DNA from: Bettongia penicillata ogilbyi
Taxonomy: Eukaryota > Chordata > Mammalia > Diprotodontia > Potoroidae
Assembly (NCBI GenBank): GCA_023548195.1
Contig: JAJHZJ010000577.1
Coordinates: 124,001 to 188,000, forward strand
Reading direction: 5' to 3'
DNA length: 64,000 nucleotides
A model generated the notes under the pieces. It saw only the letters and a list, made by a program, of their open reading frames with translations, ran no database searches and was not told the origin of the DNA. Below, piece after piece: positions 32,901 to 37,529 of the stretch. The position numbers and the translations under genes are program-made. Within the stretch, counting starts at the first letter, position 1, and each line of letters opens with the position of its first letter.

Positions 32901-34766
32901 GACCCCCTCCTCAGTGATTTCACTGAAATATAAGGCATTTCATACCACTCTTTAAAGAACTATGCATTAAAAGTTGTTGCTGGGTTTTGTTTTGTTTCTT
33001 TGAATGAAATACCTTTATCCCTACAAACATTTTCTCAATCTAACAGCACTGCTCTGGTCCTACTGGCATTTTTATACATAGTTTTAAATAAGGTCAAGTG
33101 ACTAAAGAGTTTATATTTTTCCATATATATACTTTTCCTCTCTGCAGTGATATAAGATATAAAAAAAGTAGATAATAAAACAAGCATTTCTGTAAGATAG
33201 TACGATAAAAAAGATGGTTGAACATGAAACTATAAATCTACTATGTACAACTTGCTATTCCTTACAAATATGCAACAAAATTATCATATTTTTTTCCTTT
33301 TTTTCTTCACCCTCCCATCCTAGGGATGGCTTCCAATTAGACCCAAATAGGTATATATGTATAAAATTATTCTATACACATTTCTATTTATCAGTTCTTT
33401 CTCTGGATGTAGATAGCACCCTCATATGTTCTTTATGGTTAAAAATTTTTTTTTTAAGTCTGGGTCTTCATATCTGGGAATGCAGGGTGACTGAAGGACC
33501 TGGTTCTATTATTGATTACCATTGATCTGATCCATTTCTAAATTGGGTCATTTTCCTCTCCTTGGACAACCTGGTAGACCCCTATCCCCAACCCTGGAAA
33601 CTCACCATGTTAATATGAAGCTCAATGCAGGCACCCAATTAGCTTAGTCTAATTGCACTGCAACTCAGAGCTCTTGAGCATGAGAGATCTACCAGATTAG
33701 TTGTAGCATTAGAAGAAAGAGGAGGAGGAAAAGGTTCCTGGTCAATGAAGCCAAGGAAAGATAAGGTAGAGGAGGGACCTTTTGGGGAAGACTGCTACAA
33801 AGCCTAGTCTCTCCCTCCTCCTCTAGAAGAATGCAAGACCTAGAGAGAAAGAAGTTAAGTGACTTGTCTGATGTCACATATGTAAGTTGTAGAGTCAGGA
33901 TTTGAACTCAGATTTTGTGGCTTCAAGTTCTGCATTTATCTACTTCCTCCTTGATACCATCATGAATCAAAATTTCCAAGACCCTTAAGGCAAAGCTAAA
34001 GCATGAGGAAGAGATAGCACTTTTTCTTCTCATCAGATAAAATGATCCAAGGTCCAAAGTGGAAGCTGAAAATTGGGAAATCAGAGATAGCCCCAGAAGT
34101 AGGCATCCTGATATATAGTGACACTAAGGTTGAACTACCATATATACTGATTTTCATGGACTCATTGGAATGGGCTTTGTTGACATGTTACTGTGAGGAA
34201 AAGTTGACTTGATGGGACAGAGCTGAACTGGAAGCAGACATGCCTCTAGACAGAATTGGTTACTCTGGGCAACATACCCTTACTGTGTTGCTGAATGAAA
34301 GTAGAGTACCTGCAAGTACATTGTTCATTGTTTTATTTTCATGTTGAAGGGAGTGTGGCATATTCACTGGATCCAAAGTTATAATATGAGAAGGGCTGAT
34401 CTCCATCCAAAAACAGACCCTACATATTCTTATGACCAGCCCCCAAACTGGGCCTGCTGATGGTAAGGGGAAAGAACAAGAGAGTGAGGCAGAAACCTCT
34501 TTCAGTCTTTCGGTTCTTTTTAGCCCAACTCACACTTACTTTTTTTCTCTCTAGGCTGTGGTGTTTTAGTGGTTGAAACTCTTTTGGATGAAGATAAGAG
34601 GGGGCCTTTGACAAGCCAGCTCTATTCTATGAACATGCTGGTACAGGCTGAAGGGAAGGAGAGAACTGCCACAGAGTACCGTAGGATCTTCACTGAGGCT
34701 GGTTTTCAAGATTTTCAGTTCAAGAAAACTGGAAAAATCTATGATGCTATTTTAGCTAGGAAATAA
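942..34766 (+). CDS. ASMT: ASMT, acetylserotonin O-methyltransferase (eight coding exons)
   Basis: ASMT transfers a methyl group from S-adenosylmethionine to N-acetylserotonin to make melatonin in pineal and retinal cells. Coding segments are 942-1010, 3664-3835, 12255-12384, 16380-16448, 18029-18147, 24216-24356, 31061-31183 and 34555-34766. They total 1035 bases, 344 residues, against 345 in human. Residues 1-100 are the dimerisation/winged-helix part (GFMVSK, TACELGVFDLL, LLDICVTLKLLKVE). The SAM site is DLGGCSGALAKE at about 184-195. The catalytic region has GDFFRDP, then ILHDWAD with the catalytic His at residue 254 and Asp at 255, and the family glutamates near 282 and 310. The C-terminus FQFKKTGKIYDAILARK is almost that of human. 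All introns are GT-AG and the phases close. Third positions are AT-rich, unlike the GC-rich eutherian pseudoautosomal copy. No frameshift or stop is seen. Confidence 0.95.
1285..1460 (+). mobile_element. SINE remnant of the 'AATAAATATT...TGCCTATTGTATGC' type
   Basis: The sequence runs from a CAATAAATATTAAG start through a TATGCTAG...TGTGATAAG segment to GAGCTCATGGGGGAGATG. This is the usual consensus order of an abundant marsupial SINE. Related copies here are at 19340, 32605, 35722 and 42195. Confidence 0.5.
1773..1821. repeat. Short direct repeat
   Basis: The 17-mer ACCATAACAAAGCCTTA occurs at 1773-1789 and again at 1805-1821, a spacing of 32 bases. It is a local tandem duplication in intron 1 with no other meaning I can see. 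Confidence 0.8.
2552..2599. repeat. (TG)n microsatellite
   Basis: About 24 uninterrupted TG units in ASMT intron 1, long enough to be polymorphic. It is preceded by GTGAGTGAGTGAG, an imperfect tetranucleotide lead-in. Confidence 0.95.
3285..3525 (-). mobile_element. L1 3' end fragment with small inverted 5' piece
   Basis: From TTTGTTTTCAGTTTTCTACAA to AGAATTAAAATGAATGGG it matches the 3' region of the L1 at 37530-38215 in the same orientation. It then switches to ATCACTTCTAGGACTGTAT, which in the other copy reads on the opposite strand. That is the pattern left by twin-primed L1 insertion. It lies just upstream of ASMT exon 2. Confidence 0.65.
3664..3835 (+). CDS. ASMT: ASMT coding exon 2
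   Basis: The acceptor AG is at 3662-3663 and the donor GTAAAT at 3836. It begins VMFTACELGVFDLL and carries the winged-helix part of the dimerisation domain through LLDICVTLKLLKVEMKREQ. It is 172 bases and leaves one base of the next codon. Although the frame is open upstream to 3643, exon 1 joins precisely at 3664 to give the family sequence SKVMFTACE. Confidence 0.93.
3964..4101. mobile_element. hAT-like MITE (palindromic DNA transposon), copy 1
   Basis: The two arms are long imperfect inverted repeats: CAGGGGTGGGTACTTGCAAC... and, read from the other end, CATGGGTGGGGAACGTGGGC... Both run into a ...CACATGTGG / CTCTAG... segment. The centre holds CCCTTTGACTGAATCC. It carries no transposase. 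It resembles non-autonomous hAT elements of mammals. A second copy is at 59704-59856. Confidence 0.6.
4945..5150 (+). mobile_element. tRNA-derived marsupial SINE
   Basis: AGAGTGGTTAGAGAGACAG, then CCTAGAGTCAGGAGGACC, a GGTCACTTAATCTC segment and AACTCTTGAAGACTATAAATT. This order is that of a common tRNA-related SINE in marsupials. It is decayed and sits in ASMT intron 2. Confidence 0.55.
5170..6472 (+). mobile_element. CR1/L3-type LINE, 5' portion of interrupted copy
   Basis: Decayed reverse-transcriptase coding sequence. AAACACCAGCACGGTTTTAG, GACTAATCTTATTTACT, AACTGGTAGATCAAAG, GTATTTGATAAAG..TCTCATG and TTTTTATCAGTGACTTGG follow the order of the amniote CR1/L3 reverse transcriptase (region of the 'FDKVSH' strand and 'INDL'). 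The later CCAGATATGGAGTGTTGGGC and CAAATGTTTGAA belong to the same 3' half. It resumes at 9053 after two nested insertions. Confidence 0.7.
7023..8126 (-). pseudogene. L1-type ORF1 remnant in half-L1 copy 1
   Basis: From a start at 8126 (reading CCATAGAGAGG... early) to the position of the intact copy's stop. The first ~200 bases are frame-disrupted. From 7907 to 7212 a 231-residue stretch is open with a long coiled coil (TLKNRLTQLAKEVQKANEEK) and RRM part (RRDNLKTMELPESHDQ). It then ends at a TGA where the intact copy has CGA, a typical CpG decay change. Confidence 0.85.
8286..8427 (-). repeat. Two 5' UTR monomers of half-L1 copy 1
   Basis: Two tandem units of about 71 bases (8286-8357, 8358-8427). 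Each has a GGGGGCAGGGC / CTCCCA-GCTCAG / CCTCAGGGG / TTTATGCAGAGACCTTC-GTAAT core. The same unit occurs three times in copy 3 and once in copy 2. Confidence 0.85.
9053..9335 (+). mobile_element. CR1/L3-type LINE, 3' end of interrupted copy
   Basis: It continues the element at 5170-6472: GATTTGTTTTGTATAGTTCT, then GTTGGGTTCCCCTCATTGGAG, GTCTTCAGAAAAATG.TGGAT and the terminal ATTAGACCACAAGTCC...AAGGACCCTTCC..ATCTGAAATCCTATG. This is the usual CR1/L3 3' end (TCTGAGATTCTGTG-like). Confidence 0.65.
9495..9620 (+). mobile_element. MIR-like SINE fragment
   Basis: GGTGTAATGGAAAGAGTGAAG to CTCTCTGAACCTCAGTTTCC and TCATCTTTAAAATGGGGATA, the standard MIR core and 3' order. Old and decayed. Confidence 0.6.
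9650..9860 (+). mobile_element. SINE sharing body with the LINE-tailed SINE family (copy 1)
   Basis: AAAGTCTCCCACTGCATCCA, then a GCTGACTTTGCACAGCCCT segment and AATCCAATTCACTTGCAAGTC match the body of the copies at 14206, 20740 and 59320. The shared 3' tail is missing here. Confidence 0.55.
10745..10935 (+). mobile_element. tRNA-derived SINE
   Basis: CCTAGAGTCAGAAAGTCTTG, TCTGGCCTCAGACACTTACT, AGCTGTGTGACCCTGGGCAA and GGAGAAGGAAATGGCAAACC form the same SINE as at 6473/8890. In intron 2 of ASMT. Confidence 0.75.
11363..11425 (-). mobile_element. CR1/L3 3' end fragment
   Basis: ATAGAATTTTAGAGTTAGAA and AATACCTCAGACAC are the complement of the CR1/L3 terminal motif. Short and decayed. Confidence 0.4.
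11530..11625. repeat. Dispersed repeat of unknown family, copy A
   Basis: TTTTAATCTATTTTGGGGGG, then GCACTCAGGAGTGTTATGAA and TCACATTAAGCCAATTGGAT. An 80-base match lies 1.08 kb downstream at 12610-12690. I cannot name the family. Confidence 0.55.
11640..11765 (-). mobile_element. MIR-like SINE fragment
   Basis: AAGGCCACACAGCAGGGACT and TTCTGACTCTCAATTCAGTGC read as the complement of the MIR 5' half. Confidence 0.45.
12255..12384 (+). CDS. ASMT: ASMT coding exon 3
   Basis: It lies between the pyrimidine-rich acceptor TTTCCTTTTCAG and the donor GTAAGG. The 130 bases encode ALYQNTELATLYLTK, then YMSKTIYPCWNHLTEAI, matching the YRNTELSSDYL and CWGHLADAV stretch of the human enzyme. It ends with two bases of an Arg codon. 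The frame is open only across the exon, so it is missed by plain ORF calling. Confidence 0.92.
12610..12690. repeat. Dispersed repeat of unknown family, copy B
   Basis: TTTTAATCCAGTTTGGGGGG, GCACTCAAGAATGTTGTGGA and TCACATTAAACCAATGGGTT match copy A at 11530 in order and orientation, on the other side of ASMT exon 3. Confidence 0.55.
12805..13020 (+). mobile_element. MIR-like SINE fragment
   Basis: GAATTCAAATCCACTTCAGT, TTTACTAGCTGTCTGATCCT, GAGGACCAAATGAGATTACA and TTTGTAAAGCATTTTTC are the MIR body in order. It sits in intron 3. Confidence 0.6.
13430..14180. other. Intron 3 sequence without recognised content
   Basis: AT-rich sequence with no repeat, exon or RNA that I recognise. A stretch at 13740-13940 is purine-rich with many short open codon runs but several stops in every frame. 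Confidence 0.3.
14206..14515 (+). mobile_element. LINE-tailed SINE, copy 2 (most complete)
   Basis: Body: TGGTCACTGGATCCAGATGG, GTGACCTTTCACAGCCCTCC and CAAAGTCAAGTGCAAGTC. Tail: GATGTCATGGTCTTCTTTG and AAAATGAAGGATGAACAC followed by ACAG repeats. The tail is shared with the zinc-finger LINE fragments at 39741 and 61110. The 5' limit is uncertain; the SINE body proper may begin near 14340. Confidence 0.6.
15221..15290. repeat. GA-rich simple repeat
   Basis: Imperfect (GA)n and (GGGAGA) run in intron 3 of ASMT. Confidence 0.9.
15410..16370. other. Intron 3 distal part, nothing recognised
   Basis: AT-rich sequence between the GA-rich tract and exon 4. I see no repeat that I can name, no conserved coding and no RNA structure that I can support. 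Confidence 0.3.
16380..16448 (+). CDS. ASMT: ASMT coding exon 4
   Basis: This 69-base exon encodes REGKNQYMRTFGIPSDDLF and EAIY, after acceptor CCCCTTAG and before donor GTAAAA. It aligns with REGRNQYLETFGVPAEELF in human. The incoming phase is two bases and the outgoing phase two bases. Confidence 0.92.
16500..17800. other. Intron 4 sequence, mostly unrecognised
   Basis: AT-rich DNA with no clear repeat until the MIR-like fragment at 17850. A 61-codon frame on the - strand at 16694-16879 has no family resemblance. Confidence 0.3.
17850..17995 (-). mobile_element. MIR-like SINE fragment
   Basis: GATTAAGTGACTTACCTAGG, TGGGATTTGAACACAGGTCT and TTCTGACTCC in complement orientation. It ends about 30 bases before ASMT exon 5. 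Confidence 0.6.
18029..18147 (+). CDS. ASMT: ASMT coding exon 5
   Basis: The acceptor is AATACTAG and the donor GTAAGT. It encodes RSEEELVKFMHGLHEIW, SINGRDVITAFDLS and the beginning of the SAM-binding strand, LIYDLG. It ends with one base of a Gly codon that is completed in exon 6. Confidence 0.93.
18270..18535 (-). mobile_element. MIR-like SINE, nearly full
   Basis: TGTGTGCCTGGCACTGCATG, TTATCCTCATTTTATAGTTG, GGGACACACAGCTAGTGAGT and TTTGAACTCAGGTCTTTCTG are the full complement order of MIR. In intron 5. Confidence 0.7.
18660..18805 (+). mobile_element. MIR-like SINE fragment
   Basis: GAATCTGGAGACCTGTGTTT, CATCTGTAAAATGGCCAGG and TTAGACTACATGATACTTGC follow the MIR body and 3' end. Confidence 0.55.
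19080..19328 (-). mobile_element. tRNA-derived SINE, near full length
   Basis: GAGCTACTCGTTGTGACCCC, TTTCCTTCTCCACTCATTTT, AGGTTACACAGCTAGTAGAT and CTATCCACTGCACCACCCAG read as the complement of the SINE at 6473/8890. Confidence 0.75.
19340..20470 (+). mobile_element. L2-like LINE 3' UTR tract with SINE-type head
   Basis: After TTTACTAAGCACTGATGATATT... the sequence reads CAAAGTAGTTAAATCCTAGG, TTGGCAGCATTGTGTAGAATGG, GGAGGCTACTGCAGTGATCT and AGGCTGAGGTGATGAGG, then TTTAAGATGCTTCTGAGATA. This order recurs in old L2-type 3' regions of mammals. An internal (TA)n at 19571-19600 interrupts it. The family name is tentative. Confidence 0.4.
19571..19600. repeat. (TA)n microsatellite
   Basis: Short TA run within a 150-base AT-only stretch (19440-19600) in intron 5. 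Confidence 0.9.
20740..20900 (+). mobile_element. LINE-tailed SINE, copy 3
   Basis: GCCACTGGACCCAAATGGCT, GTGACTTTGCACAGCCCTGC and the tail GATGTCATGGTCCTCTTTC-AGAATGAATGACAAACC. Same orientation as copies 1, 2 and 4. Confidence 0.65.
21190..22660. other. Intron 5 sequence, nothing recognised
   Basis: Unique-looking intronic DNA. No named repeat, exon or RNA is supported. One tract (21700-21780) resembles the 'AGTCCCTGCCCTCAAGGAGCT' part of a SINE. Confidence 0.3.
22670..23075 (+). mobile_element. L1 3' end fragment
   Basis: AATGTGAACTAAGCAGAACC, ATGAAAACATTATGCACAATG and AACAATGAAAGAATAAAAACTG match the 3' untranslated type of L1 seen at 54100 and 57162. It is followed by a C-run and AT-rich sequence. 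Confidence 0.45.
23310..23440 (+). mobile_element. MIR-like SINE fragment
   Basis: GTAGCCTTGGGCAAATAACT and CAATTGTAAAATGAGGTTTT then GACTAAATGAGCTCTGA, the 3' half of MIR. Confidence 0.5.
23700..23920 (+). mobile_element. MIR-like SINE fragment
   Basis: GTCTTGAGTTTGAATTCCAT, GTGATCTTGAATATGCCACT and TTGAACTAGGTTACTTCTGA. It ends about 300 bases before exon 6. Confidence 0.5.
24216..24356 (+). CDS. ASMT: ASMT coding exon 6 (SAM-binding glycine loop)
   Basis: Joined to exon 5 it gives DLGGCSGALAKECIAMYP, the glycine-rich SAM loop, then a region ending EEPRITFHI. I chose the acceptor GAG at 24213-24215 because it restores the full loop. A second AG nine bases downstream (24223-24224) is in frame but would remove three loop residues. 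The donor is GTAGGT at 24357. Human has GGGAG where this protein has GGCSG. Confidence 0.88.
24440..24620 (-). mobile_element. MIR-like SINE fragment
   Basis: GTTACAGAAAAGGAAACTGA and CACACAATTAAATAGTTGCA resemble the MIR body read in complement. Decayed. Confidence 0.4.
25260..25360 (+). mobile_element. L2 3' end fragment
   Basis: TCTATTCCTAGCAACTGGGC, ACAGTGTCTTGCATATCATA and AAGTACTTGTTGGATTAAAT follow the L2 3' end order (CCC-AGC, CTGGCACATAG, AAATGTTTGTTGAAT). Confidence 0.55.
25925..26130 (+). mobile_element. MIR-like SINE
   Basis: GTGGTGCAGTGAAAGGAGCA, TGAATCAGAGGGCCTAGATT, CCACAGGCAAGTGACTCACC and CCGTTTCCTCACCTGTAGAA. Confidence 0.6.
26272..26344 (+). mobile_element. L2 3' end fragment
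   Basis: CCCAGAGCTTAGCATAGTGG, then GTACATAGTAGGCACTTAAT and AAATGTTTC. It abuts the L1 at 26345. Confidence 0.6.
26345..26880 (-). pseudogene. L1 ORF2 endonuclease remnant
   Basis: On the - strand, ITGNVNKLNSPTKSKQIAEW, then IKNQNPTICCLQETCWKQKN, is the N-terminus of the apurinic-type L1 endonuclease (compare N-x-N-G-L-N, the catalytic Asn, and QET with the catalytic Glu). The Gly of NVNG is replaced by Lys. Further on, GDLNFPFSEQ corresponds to the GDFN catalytic motif. It contains stops and frameshifts. Confidence 0.8.
26896..26987. repeat. (CT)n/(GA)n microsatellite inside L1
   Basis: About 42 near-perfect CT units between the ORF1 and ORF2 remnants of the L1 at 26345-29115. It has replaced or expanded within the inter-ORF and 3' ORF1-flanking sequence. 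Confidence 0.95.
27355..28150 (-). pseudogene. L1 ORF1 remnant
   Basis: Pieces match the half-L1 ORF1: KINDLENRLRRNNLRKI, FHEIIKENCPNILKSEDKI, ETPRNITDKFQGSQAKERLL and AVRITQDLAASTFKDQ. Several frameshifts and an A-run expansion (27722-27741, poly T on this strand) break it. It is more diverged than the three half-L1 copies. Confidence 0.8.
28443..28745 (-). repeat. Degenerate ~60-bp tandem monomers in L1 5' UTR
   Basis: GTAGTCAC or its variants (GCAGTCAT, GTAAGTGATCAT, GCAGTCAC) recurs at 28443, 28504, 28563, 28625 and 28685, each followed by an ACTAG/GTTAG and a CTTGAAACTG-like or TTGACCCTGG-like segment. Spacing is 59-62 bases. This looks like a promoter monomer array, different in sequence from that of the half-L1 copies. 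Confidence 0.6.
29120..31040. other. Intron 6 distal part, mostly unrecognised
   Basis: No host exon or clear repeat beyond short SINE-like pieces (30020-30120, MIR-like end). A 111-codon frame on the - strand at 30564-30899 has no family resemblance that I can see. Confidence 0.3.
31061..31183 (+). CDS. ASMT: ASMT coding exon 7 (catalytic histidine)
   Basis: The acceptor is TGTATTTTAG and the donor GTATGT. It encodes GDFFRDPIPEADLYILAR, ILHDWADNKC and a stretch ending HQACKP. The His of LHDW is residue 254, equivalent to the catalytic base of class II plant-type and ASMT methyltransferases. The phase is one base in and one base out. Confidence 0.95.
31240..31475 (-). mobile_element. tRNA-derived SINE
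   Basis: GTGTCCAACTCTTCATGACC, TTTTCTTGGCAAAGACACTG, GGATCACACAGAGAGTAAGT and TGACTCCAGGCCCAGGGCTA in complement order. It starts 57 bases after exon 7. Confidence 0.75.
31478..31540. repeat. TCTAGAT-type simple repeat
   Basis: Imperfect iterations of TCTAGAT / TAGATTC between two tRNA-SINEs, containing several short palindromes (TCTAGA). Confidence 0.8.
31541..31778 (-). mobile_element. tRNA-derived SINE, near full length
   Basis: TTGTTTAGTCATTTCCTACT, GGAATGGTTTGCCATTTCCT, GTGACTTGCCCAGGGTCACA and CATCCACTGTGCCACCTAGT. Same family and strand as the preceding copy. Confidence 0.85.
31800..32290 (+). mobile_element. Cluster of MIR-like and tRNA-SINE fragments
   Basis: GATCATGGGCAAGGCACTTA, TTGGATTTATAAGACCTGAG, GGACAAACAAACAGTAACAA and finally TCAGTTTCTTCATCTATAAA with AATGGGGACATTGGACTCAA show at least two pieces. 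The boundaries are not clear. Confidence 0.45.
32605..32850 (+). mobile_element. SINE of the 1285 type
   Basis: CAATAAATTGCTTAATGAAC, AAGCACCTACTATGTTCTGA, TGCAAGGTGCTGTGCATACA and TTGATTAGGGAGACAAGTAC. Confidence 0.6.
33120..33470 (-). mobile_element. L1 3' UTR fragment
   Basis: CTATGTACAACTTGCTATTC, CACCCTCCCATCCTAGGGAT and TTCTTTCTCTGGATGTAGAT resemble the L1 3' regions at 36060 and 37530. Decayed. Confidence 0.4.
33810..33960 (-). mobile_element. MIR-like SINE fragment
   Basis: AAGTTAAGTGACTTGTCTGA, GTCAGGATTTGAACTCAGAT and TTCAAGTTCTGCATTTATC. Confidence 0.5.
34555..34766 (+). CDS. ASMT: ASMT coding exon 8 and stop
   Basis: The acceptor TTTTTTCTCTCTAG precedes CGVLVVETLLDEDKRGPL, QLYSMNMLVQAEGKERT, AGFQDFQFKKTGKIYD and AILARK-stop (TAA 34764-34766). 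The exon contains the Glu residues at about 282 and 310 that flank the catalytic His in this family. Eighteen or more consecutive residues near the end match the human protein apart from single changes. Confidence 0.96.
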
Positions 34767-34789
34767 TTATTTCTTATCCCACAGCTATT

Positions 34790-34795
34790 ATTAAA
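34790..34795 (+). promoter_or_regulatory. Candidate ASMT polyadenylation signal
   Basis: ATTAAA lies 24 bases after the stop codon. This would give a very short 3' UTR. Other A-rich hexamers occur further downstream, so the true end is uncertain. Confidence 0.35.
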
Positions 34796-34859
34796 TGTAT
34801 GAAATAATTTGATTAGTCTTTGTGAACATACAATATAACTTCCCTCCAAAGGGAGGGAA

Positions 34860-35060
34860 GATAATATAATATTATCATATAATACATTCTCAGAGTTGGA
34901 AGGGAAGGTAGATGTTGTCTAGACCAATCCTTGCCTGTAGAATGGATGCACCATTCTTGATAGGCAGCTATTAATTTTTATGTATACTCTTACCCATTCT
35001 TCTTCCACCTCCCACTTAGATGTACAGATGAAAGATTTGAAGGTATCATAGAAAAAAGTA
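34860..35060. other. ASMT 3' flank
   Basis: AT-rich unique-looking sequence between the candidate poly(A) site and the first downstream repeat. No exon is seen. Confidence 0.3.
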
Positions 35061-35250
35061 AATTACAGAATCCTAGAGTTGAAAGATCTCAGAGGCCACC
35101 AAGTCCAGTACATAATGGAATAAGAATCCTTTGTAGAGCAGATCAGAGAAGAAGTCATCCAATCTTTACCTTAAAGACCTTGACTGAAGAGAAACCCATT
35201 ATCTCCTAAGGTATTTAGATAGCTCAGACTATTGGGAAGCTTTCTCTTTC
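35060..35250 (-). mobile_element. CR1/L3 3' end fragment
   Basis: CAGAATCCTAGAGTTGAAAG, ATCTCAGAGGCCACCAAGTC and then AGAGAAACCCATTATCTCCT, GGGAAGCTTTCTC read as the complement of the 3' end at 9200-9330. Confidence 0.6.
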
Positions 35251-35539
35251 TCATATCCTTTTACTTAACATTTTTTTGGGGGTTTCTCATTTAAAAAACA
35301 ATTTTAGCTTACTGAATAAAAGAAAATTATAAATGCTAATAGATTCTTTTTCTTCAATCCTACTTGTACCGAAGAGAAGAGAAATTAAGTCACATTTCAG
35401 AGAAAACAGCAATAGAGAGGTATGAGGCATGTGTAAAGAGAGAGCTGTTTCTTTGCTGTGTCTTTTACACAGAAATCAGGGATAGTTAATTTGAATGAAA
35501 AAGTCTCAGTGGAAGAAACAGTGAAGGGTGACAATATAG

Positions 35540-35720
35540 CCTACAAATATGAAATTGTGGCCATCATGTCTAGCTCCCTTATTTTTCATATGGAGAAACA
35601 GAGACTGAGAGAGATTAAGTGACTTGCCCAAGGTCATATAGCTAGTAAGTGTCCAAAGTAGGATTTGAACTGTGGTCCTTACCACCCCAAATTCAGCAAT
35701 CTCTTCACTGCTAGGAATCA
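35540..35720 (-). mobile_element. MIR-like SINE
   Basis: AGAGATTAAGTGACTTGCCC, AAGGTCATATAGCTAGTAAG and GGATTTGAACTGTGGTCC. Confidence 0.65.
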
Positions 35721-35721
35721 A

Positions 35722-35840
35722 CCAATAAGCAGTTTTTAAATGTGCTCTCTACCAGGGACTGTACTAAGCAATCATGTTATGAATACAAAGAATGAAATGA
35801 TCTTCACTCTCAAGGACTTTATAGTCTCAAAGTAATTTTC
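35722..35840 (+). mobile_element. SINE of the 1285 type
   Basis: ATCAACCAATAAGCAGTTTT, CCAGGGACTGTACTAAGCAA and CTCTCAAGGACTTTATAGTC. Confidence 0.5.
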
Positions 35841-36054
35841 TTAGCATAACCATTAACTTAGAGAAAGATAAGAAATATCAGGTCCAACCTACCTCACAAT
35901 TCTAAAATAAGCTTGAAAAGCTACTAAGTTCAACAATGGAAGAAGGCGAAGTGACATTTTTTCCCATGTTTCAATTCATTTTATTGATTGTGAACCCCCA
36001 AACAGAAGATATGCACGTTGACTTTAATAGAGCAGTCACCAAATTGTACTGCTT

Positions 36055-36400
36055 GTTTCTTTTATTTTTAATTAATTTATTTTCCCCCAGTAAAAACAAT
36101 TGTTAACATTCATTTATAAAACTTTGTGTTTCAAATTCTCTCCCTTGCTCTCTCCCCACCTCCTCCTCATTCATAAGGCAAACAGTTCAATATAGGTTAT
36201 ATATATGTAGTCATGCAAAGCATATCCATAATAGTCATGTTGTGAAAGAAAACATAAACACAAAAAATCTCAAGCAAAAATAAAGAAAAAAAGTATACTG
36301 CAATCTGTATTTAGTCATCCTCAGTTCTTTCTCTGGGGATGAATTACAATTTTTATCATAAGTCCTTCAGAGCTGGAAATGACATTTATTTAAGGAAGAT
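36055..36400 (-). mobile_element. L1 3' UTR fragment
   Basis: TCTCTCCCCACCTCCTCCTC, AGGCAAACAGTTCAATATAG and CCATAATAGTCATGTTGTG match the 3' region shared with the half-L1 copies (42900, 54500). Confidence 0.6.
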
Positions 36401-36429
36401 GTCAGACCAGCTTTCATCCAATTTAAAGT

Positions 36430-37520
36430 TTAATGCAGTATTAGAATGACATAGGAGGTAAAATGGATAATTTTTATTATATAAAATTAAAAAGGTTTTC
36501 CACAAACAAAACCAAATGCAGCCCAAATCAGAAGAAAATCAGGAAACTGGAAGGGGGGAATTTGCAGCAAGTTTCTCTAATAAAGGTCCCATTTCTCAAA
36601 TATATAGAGAAATGAGCCAAATTTATAAAAAATAGGAGCCATTTGATAAATAGTCAAGGGATATGAACATGTAATTTACAGAGAAAGAAATCGAAGTTAT
36701 CAGTAGTCACAAGGAAAAATACTCTAAATCACTATTAATTGGAAAAATGCAAATTAAAACAACTTTAAGGTACCACATCACACTCATCAGATTCACTAAG
36801 ATGACAGAAAAGCAAACTGACAAATGTTGGGGGGGATGTGGAAAAATTGGGGCAGTAAATTGATACAACCAAATAATTTGGAACTGTGTCCAAAAAATTA
36901 GAAAAATGTGCATATCCTTTGATCCAGTAGTAACTCTTTTATGTCTATACCCCAGAGAGATTAAAGAAAAGGAGAAGAATACATAAGTACAAAAATATTT
37001 ATTTTAGCTCTTTCTTTAGTGGCAAAGAGTTGGAAATTGAGGGGATGTCTATCAATTAGCGAATGACCGAACAACTGATGGTATATGAATGTGATAGAAA
37101 AATGTGTGGTAAGGAATAATGAAGGGGATAGTTTTCAGGAAAAAACCCCTGGGAATATTTATGTGAATTAGTGTGAAGTGAAGTGAGTCATACCAAGGAG
37201 ATAAATTTATATAGTAACCGCAAGACTTAGTAACTGATCAATACAATGATGCACTACAACTCCAAAGGACGCATGAAGTAAATAGCTCTCAAGCTCCAGA
37301 TAGAGAATTGGTGTGAACTGAAGCATATTTTTTCCCTTTCCTATTTTTTCCTTGCTTTTCTTGGGGGGAGAGGGGGAGATATGACTAAAGCAGAAATATG
37401 TCTTTCATGACTTTATATGTGTAAAGGGTATCATATTTCTTGCTTTCTCAAGGGTGGGAGAAAAGGTAGAGAACTTGGAACTGAAAATAGAAATTGAATT
37501 AAAAAATAAAATTCACAGGC
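36430..37520 (+). mobile_element. L1 3' end with ORF2 C-terminal remnant
   Basis: TTCCACAAACAAAACCAAATG, then AAATTAAAACAACTTTAAGG, TACCACATCACACTCATCAG, ATTTTAGCTCTTTCTTTAGT and GAATGACCGAACAACTGATGG are the 3' end of an L1 ORF2. It ends in an A-rich tail GAATTAAAAAATAAAATTC at about 37500. Another L1 of opposite strand starts just after this tail. Confidence 0.7.
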
Positions 37521-37529
37521 TTCAGTTTT

